A stretch of DNA of 64,000 nt, taken from NCBI GenBank assembly GCA_002320605.1, contig DCKG01000034.1:1-64000 (forward strand), written 5' to 3'. The position numbers and the translations under genes were made by a program. Below the pieces are notes generated by a model. The model was not told the DNA's origin. It did not search any database and was given only the letters and a program-made list of their open reading frames with translations. Below are positions 62,209 through 64,000 of this stretch, in pieces; position 1 is the first letter of the stretch, and every line of letters starts with the position of its first letter. The DNA comes from Bacteroidales bacterium UBA1680 (GTDB taxonomy: Bacteria; Bacteroidota; Bacteroidia; Bacteroidales; UBA932).

Positions 62209-62607
62209 ATGGATTTAATGAACATCGTAGAGAAAACTTTCGCTAACGAGAAAGTTTCTAAATATCCTACTTTCAAAGCAGGTGACACTGTTACTGTCAC
62301 CTACAGGATAAAGGAAGGTGACAAAGACAGGCTGCAGAAGTTCAGAGGCGTCGTTATCCAAATCAAAGGAGCAACTCCTCAGACGAAAACTTTCACGGTT
62401 CGCAAAATTGCCAGCGGGGTAGGCGTGGAAAGGATTTTCCCATTCCAGTCTCCATTCATCGACGGCATAGAACTGAATAAGGTTGGTAAAGTCCGTAGGG
62501 CTAGAATATTCTATCTGCGCAAACTCTCTGGCAAGAAGGCTAGAATCAAGGAGAAGAAGATCAGCCTGCTCTCAGAAGAAGGAGCGAATGCTCCAGCTGA
62601 GGCTTAA
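62209..62607 (+). CDS. rplS: 50S ribosomal protein L19
   Basis: A 132-residue L19. It begins MDLMNIVEKTFANEKVSKY and has FKAGDTVTVTYRIKEGDKD, RLQKFRGVVIQIKGA, FTVRKIASGVGVERIFPF and KVRRARIFYLRKLSGKKARI. The ATG at 62209 matches the family start; upstream in-frame ATG codons lie between the promoter and the conserved region. The C-terminal SEEGANAPAEA tail is longer than in E. coli. Two tRNA genes follow, probably in the same transcript. Confidence 0.95.
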   Translation: MDLMNIVEKTFANEKVSKYPTFKAGDTVTVTYRIKEGDKDRLQKFRGVVIQIKGATPQTKTFTVRKIASGVGVERIFPFQSPFIDGIELNKVGKVRRARIFYLRKLSGKKARIKEKKISLLSEEGANAPAEA

Positions 62608-62642
62608 GTCAGCAATATAATGGAAGCAATTCCGTTTTCTAC

Positions 62643-62716
62643 GGCCCCTTAGCTTAATTGAATAGAGCATCTGACTACGGATCAGAAGGTTATAGGTTTG
62701 AGTCCTATAGGGGTCA
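62643..62716 (+). tRNA. tRNA-Arg (anticodon ACG)
   Basis: Acceptor GGCCCCT with AGGGGTC (one G-T pair), anticodon stem TCTGA/TCAGA around the loop CTACGGA (anticodon ACG), T arm TATAGG...CCTATA. The three bases after the discriminator are CCA, so the end may be encoded. A34 is the expected target of TadA. Confidence 0.93.
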
Positions 62717-62758
62717 CCAGAACGCCCGCCTAGGCATCATCAAAGCGGACTTTTTTCA

Positions 62759-62831
62759 GCGGAAGTAGCTCAGTTGGTAGAGCGTCGGCTTCCCAAGCCG
62801 AAGGTCGCGGGTTCGAACCCCGTTTTCCGCT
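62759..62831 (+). tRNA. tRNA-Gly (anticodon CCC)
   Basis: Acceptor GCGGAAG with TTTCCGC (one G-T pair), D arm AGCTCAGTTGGTAGAGC, anticodon stem TCGGC/GCCGA around the loop TTCCCAA (anticodon CCC), T arm GCGGG-TTCGAAC-CCCGT. CCA is not encoded. Confidence 0.92.
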
Positions 62832-62861
62832 CAAATACTAAATCGATTGATAATCATCTCT

Positions 62862-62898
62862 TTGCGTTTACCATAATTATGGCAAACGCAATTTTTTT
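62862..62898 (+). terminator. Intrinsic terminator after the rplS-tRNA unit
   Basis: A long near-perfect palindrome, TTGCGTTT-A-CCATAA/TTATGG-C-AAACGCAA, followed by seven T residues. Confidence 0.88.
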
Positions 62899-62923
62899 GT
62901 TTTCCTGGCCGGCAAAACAAAGT

Positions 62924-62974
62924 GCAAGTCTGTGACATCCTATGTCAAAGACTTGCAAAAAACCGGTTGACCGG
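62924..62974 (-). terminator. Probable terminator region of the secA-bactofilin transcript
   Basis: Downstream of bactofilin on the minus strand comes CCGG-TCAA-CCGG (62963-62974) then six T residues, followed by a stronger hairpin GCAAGTCT...AGACTTGC (62924-62956) and T-rich text. One or both should stop transcription. The hairpin also faces the plus strand, but the rplS terminator already ends that transcript. Confidence 0.55.
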
Positions 62975-62984
62975 CGGCATCGTT

Positions 62985-63521
62985 TTAAGCTTCTGGGAAA
63001 TTCTGCTTCCTAGGCTCGCCGAAAGGATGTGACACAGAGAAGCGAGATTGGTTCTGCTGGGCTGGAGCTGGCTCGCCAGCAGGCTGCTGAGGCATTTTCG
63101 CAGGCTCAGGCTGTGTTGCAGGCTTCCCTGAATTAGTGAGGCGTGAGAACTCTTCTTCAGAAATCATGTGGCAGTTACCATTGAACTTGGCGTCCAGTTC
63201 TACCTGAAGCCTCTTGATGTGCAAATCACCATTAACAATGCATGAACCCGATAGCGAAAGGGTGTCCTTAACGAAGAAATTACCCTCAATATTCCCGCTG
63301 AAATCGCAATTATTGCAAATGACGTCTCCTTTGATGTTCGCTTTAGCGCCAACTATTACTCGGGACTGGGAGATGATTCTACCTTCGAAATTTCCATCGA
63401 CTATAATGTCATTAGGTGACTGAATTTCACCTTTGATGGTTGTACCGGCGGATATCTTGCTGCTTTCTCCAGCGATATTGCCGACACTGTTTTCGTTCTG
63501 CTTCGGAAAATTAGCGTTCAT
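62985..63521 (-). CDS. Bactofilin family protein
   Basis: A 178-residue bactofilin, a cytoskeletal protein forming nucleotide-free filaments. The central beta-helix repeats run from GTTIKGEIQSPNDIIVDGNF through GRIISQSRVIVGAKANIKGD and GNIEGNFFVKDTLSLSGS to VNGDLHIKRLQVELDAKFNG, flanked by disordered ends; the proline- and glutamine-rich tail has PQQPAGEPAPAQQ. It follows secA by 20 nt on the same strand, so the two are probably cotranscribed. Confidence 0.92.
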   Translation of the reverse strand: MNANFPKQNENSVGNIAGESSKISAGTTIKGEIQSPNDIIVDGNFEGRIISQSRVIVGAKANIKGDVICNNCDFSGNIEGNFFVKDTLSLSGSCIVNGDLHIKRLQVELDAKFNGNCHMISEEEFSRLTNSGKPATQPEPAKMPQQPAGEPAPAQQNQSRFSVSHPFGEPRKQNFPEA

Positions 63522-63541
63522 GTTCTTAATTTATATATTCA

Positions 63542-64000
63542 TTAAACAAGGCCTCTGCCATGGCAGTATTTATATTTCTTGCCAGAGCCGCAAGGACAAG
63601 GGTCATTCCTTCCAATTTTCTTGCCAGCCACGATAGGGGTATTAGCCTTCTGTTCGCCATTAGTGCTCAAATCGTTACGGTTCGTGCGCATCTGGCTCAT
63701 GTCTGTCCTCCGTTGTACTGGAGGCTGGGCAGGATGAGCCTCATTCGCATCACGCAGAGGAATAAATGCCCTGAGCAGGAATGAGAGCACGTCTTTATTC
63801 AAGTCCTCCAGCATGCTGGCGAAAAGGTTATAGCTTTCCAGCTTGTATACCACAAGAGGATCCTTCTGCTCGTATGCCGCATTCTGAACGCTCTGACGCA
63901 AATCATCCATGTCGCGCAGGTGTTGTTTCCAGTGCTCGTCAATCTGATAAAGGATGATGGAGCGGCTTAGCGCCTTGGCAATCTCTTTACCTTCAGTGTT
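63542..64000 (-). CDS. secA: Preprotein translocase SecA, C-terminal part (cut by window edge)
   Basis: The last 152 codons of SecA, open to the window end. It contains the helical scaffold end (IILYQIDEHWKQHLRDMDD, LRQSVQNAAYEQKDPLVVY), a linker rich in polar residues and the SEC-C zinc motif GRNDPCPCGSGKKYKYCHG with three cysteines and a histidine. SecA is the ATPase that drives secretion through SecYEG. The 5' end lies beyond position 64000. Confidence 0.95.
   Translation of the reverse strand, partial: NTEGKEIAKALSRSIILYQIDEHWKQHLRDMDDLRQSVQNAAYEQKDPLVVYKLESYNLFASMLEDLNKDVLSFLLRAFIPLRDANEAHPAQPPVQRRTDMSQMRTNRNDLSTNGEQKANTPIVAGKKIGRNDPCPCGSGKKYKYCHGRGLV

Noticed and set aside
1..64000. 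CRISPR array, prophage or intact insertion sequence
   Set aside because: No spaced direct repeats, phage structural genes or transposase motifs were seen anywhere in the window.

Overview
The window looks like the chromosome of a gut-type Bacteroidales bacterium. The evidence is two tandem SusC/SusD pairs, GLPGLI-family proteins, a GH106 rhamnosidase, Bacteroidetes-type promoters (TTTG at -33, TAnnTTTG at -7) ahead of many genes, and gene content such as zapA-6S RNA-rny, bactofilin and a SecA ending in a SEC-C zinc motif. Genus cannot be fixed from what is visible.

Layout. 1-4.5 kb is a lower-GC accessory stretch: an AAA/DUF4143 ATPase, a tyrosine integrase and the decayed remains of a YhcG/DUF1016 nuclease whose sequence is joined directly onto the first 17-18 codons of a metallophosphoesterase, so a resident gene was broken there. 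4.5-9 kb has a GH106 alpha-L-rhamnosidase and a DUF1080 protein. 9-14.6 kb holds a FecCD/ATPase importer pair, polA, an RNA polymerase sigma factor and rsmG. 14.6-20.1 kb is a duplicated minus-strand module (small secreted two-cysteine peptide, GLPGLI protein, TonB-dependent receptor) in which one receptor copy has shrunk to its first 50 codons. 20.1-36.6 kb is mostly housekeeping: rpmH, tadA, tRNA-Gln, alr, gmk, nadD, a copper-type P-ATPase lacking most of its nucleotide-binding domain, a CobW GTPase, zapA, 6S RNA, rny and a DsbD-like protein. 36.6-58.0 kb is one 21.4 kb minus-strand polysaccharide utilisation operon. 59-62 kb has a 5'-nucleotidase and an outer-membrane barrel, and 62-64 kb holds rplS, two tRNA genes, bactofilin and the 3' end of secA.

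The most notable system is the operon rhaB-rhaA-rhaT-susC-susD-susC-susD-DUF5000 lipoprotein-two GH71/99-like proteins-DUF5722 protein, with gaps of at most 33 nt and a divergent AraC regulator. It joins rhamnose import and catabolism to two glycan uptake systems and to poorly characterised secreted enzymes. No GH78/GH106 rhamnosidase lies inside it; the only one seen is the GH106 gene about 28 kb away. No rhamnulose-1-phosphate aldolase is in the window. The target is therefore inferred to be a rhamnose-containing glycan cut by unfamiliar enzymes, with the GH106 enzyme possibly in the same regulon.

A second candidate system is the duplicated peptide/GLPGLI/TonB-receptor module. Both copies carry the same CAAAACGTTTTA element overlapping the -33 box at almost the same distance from the peptide start codon.
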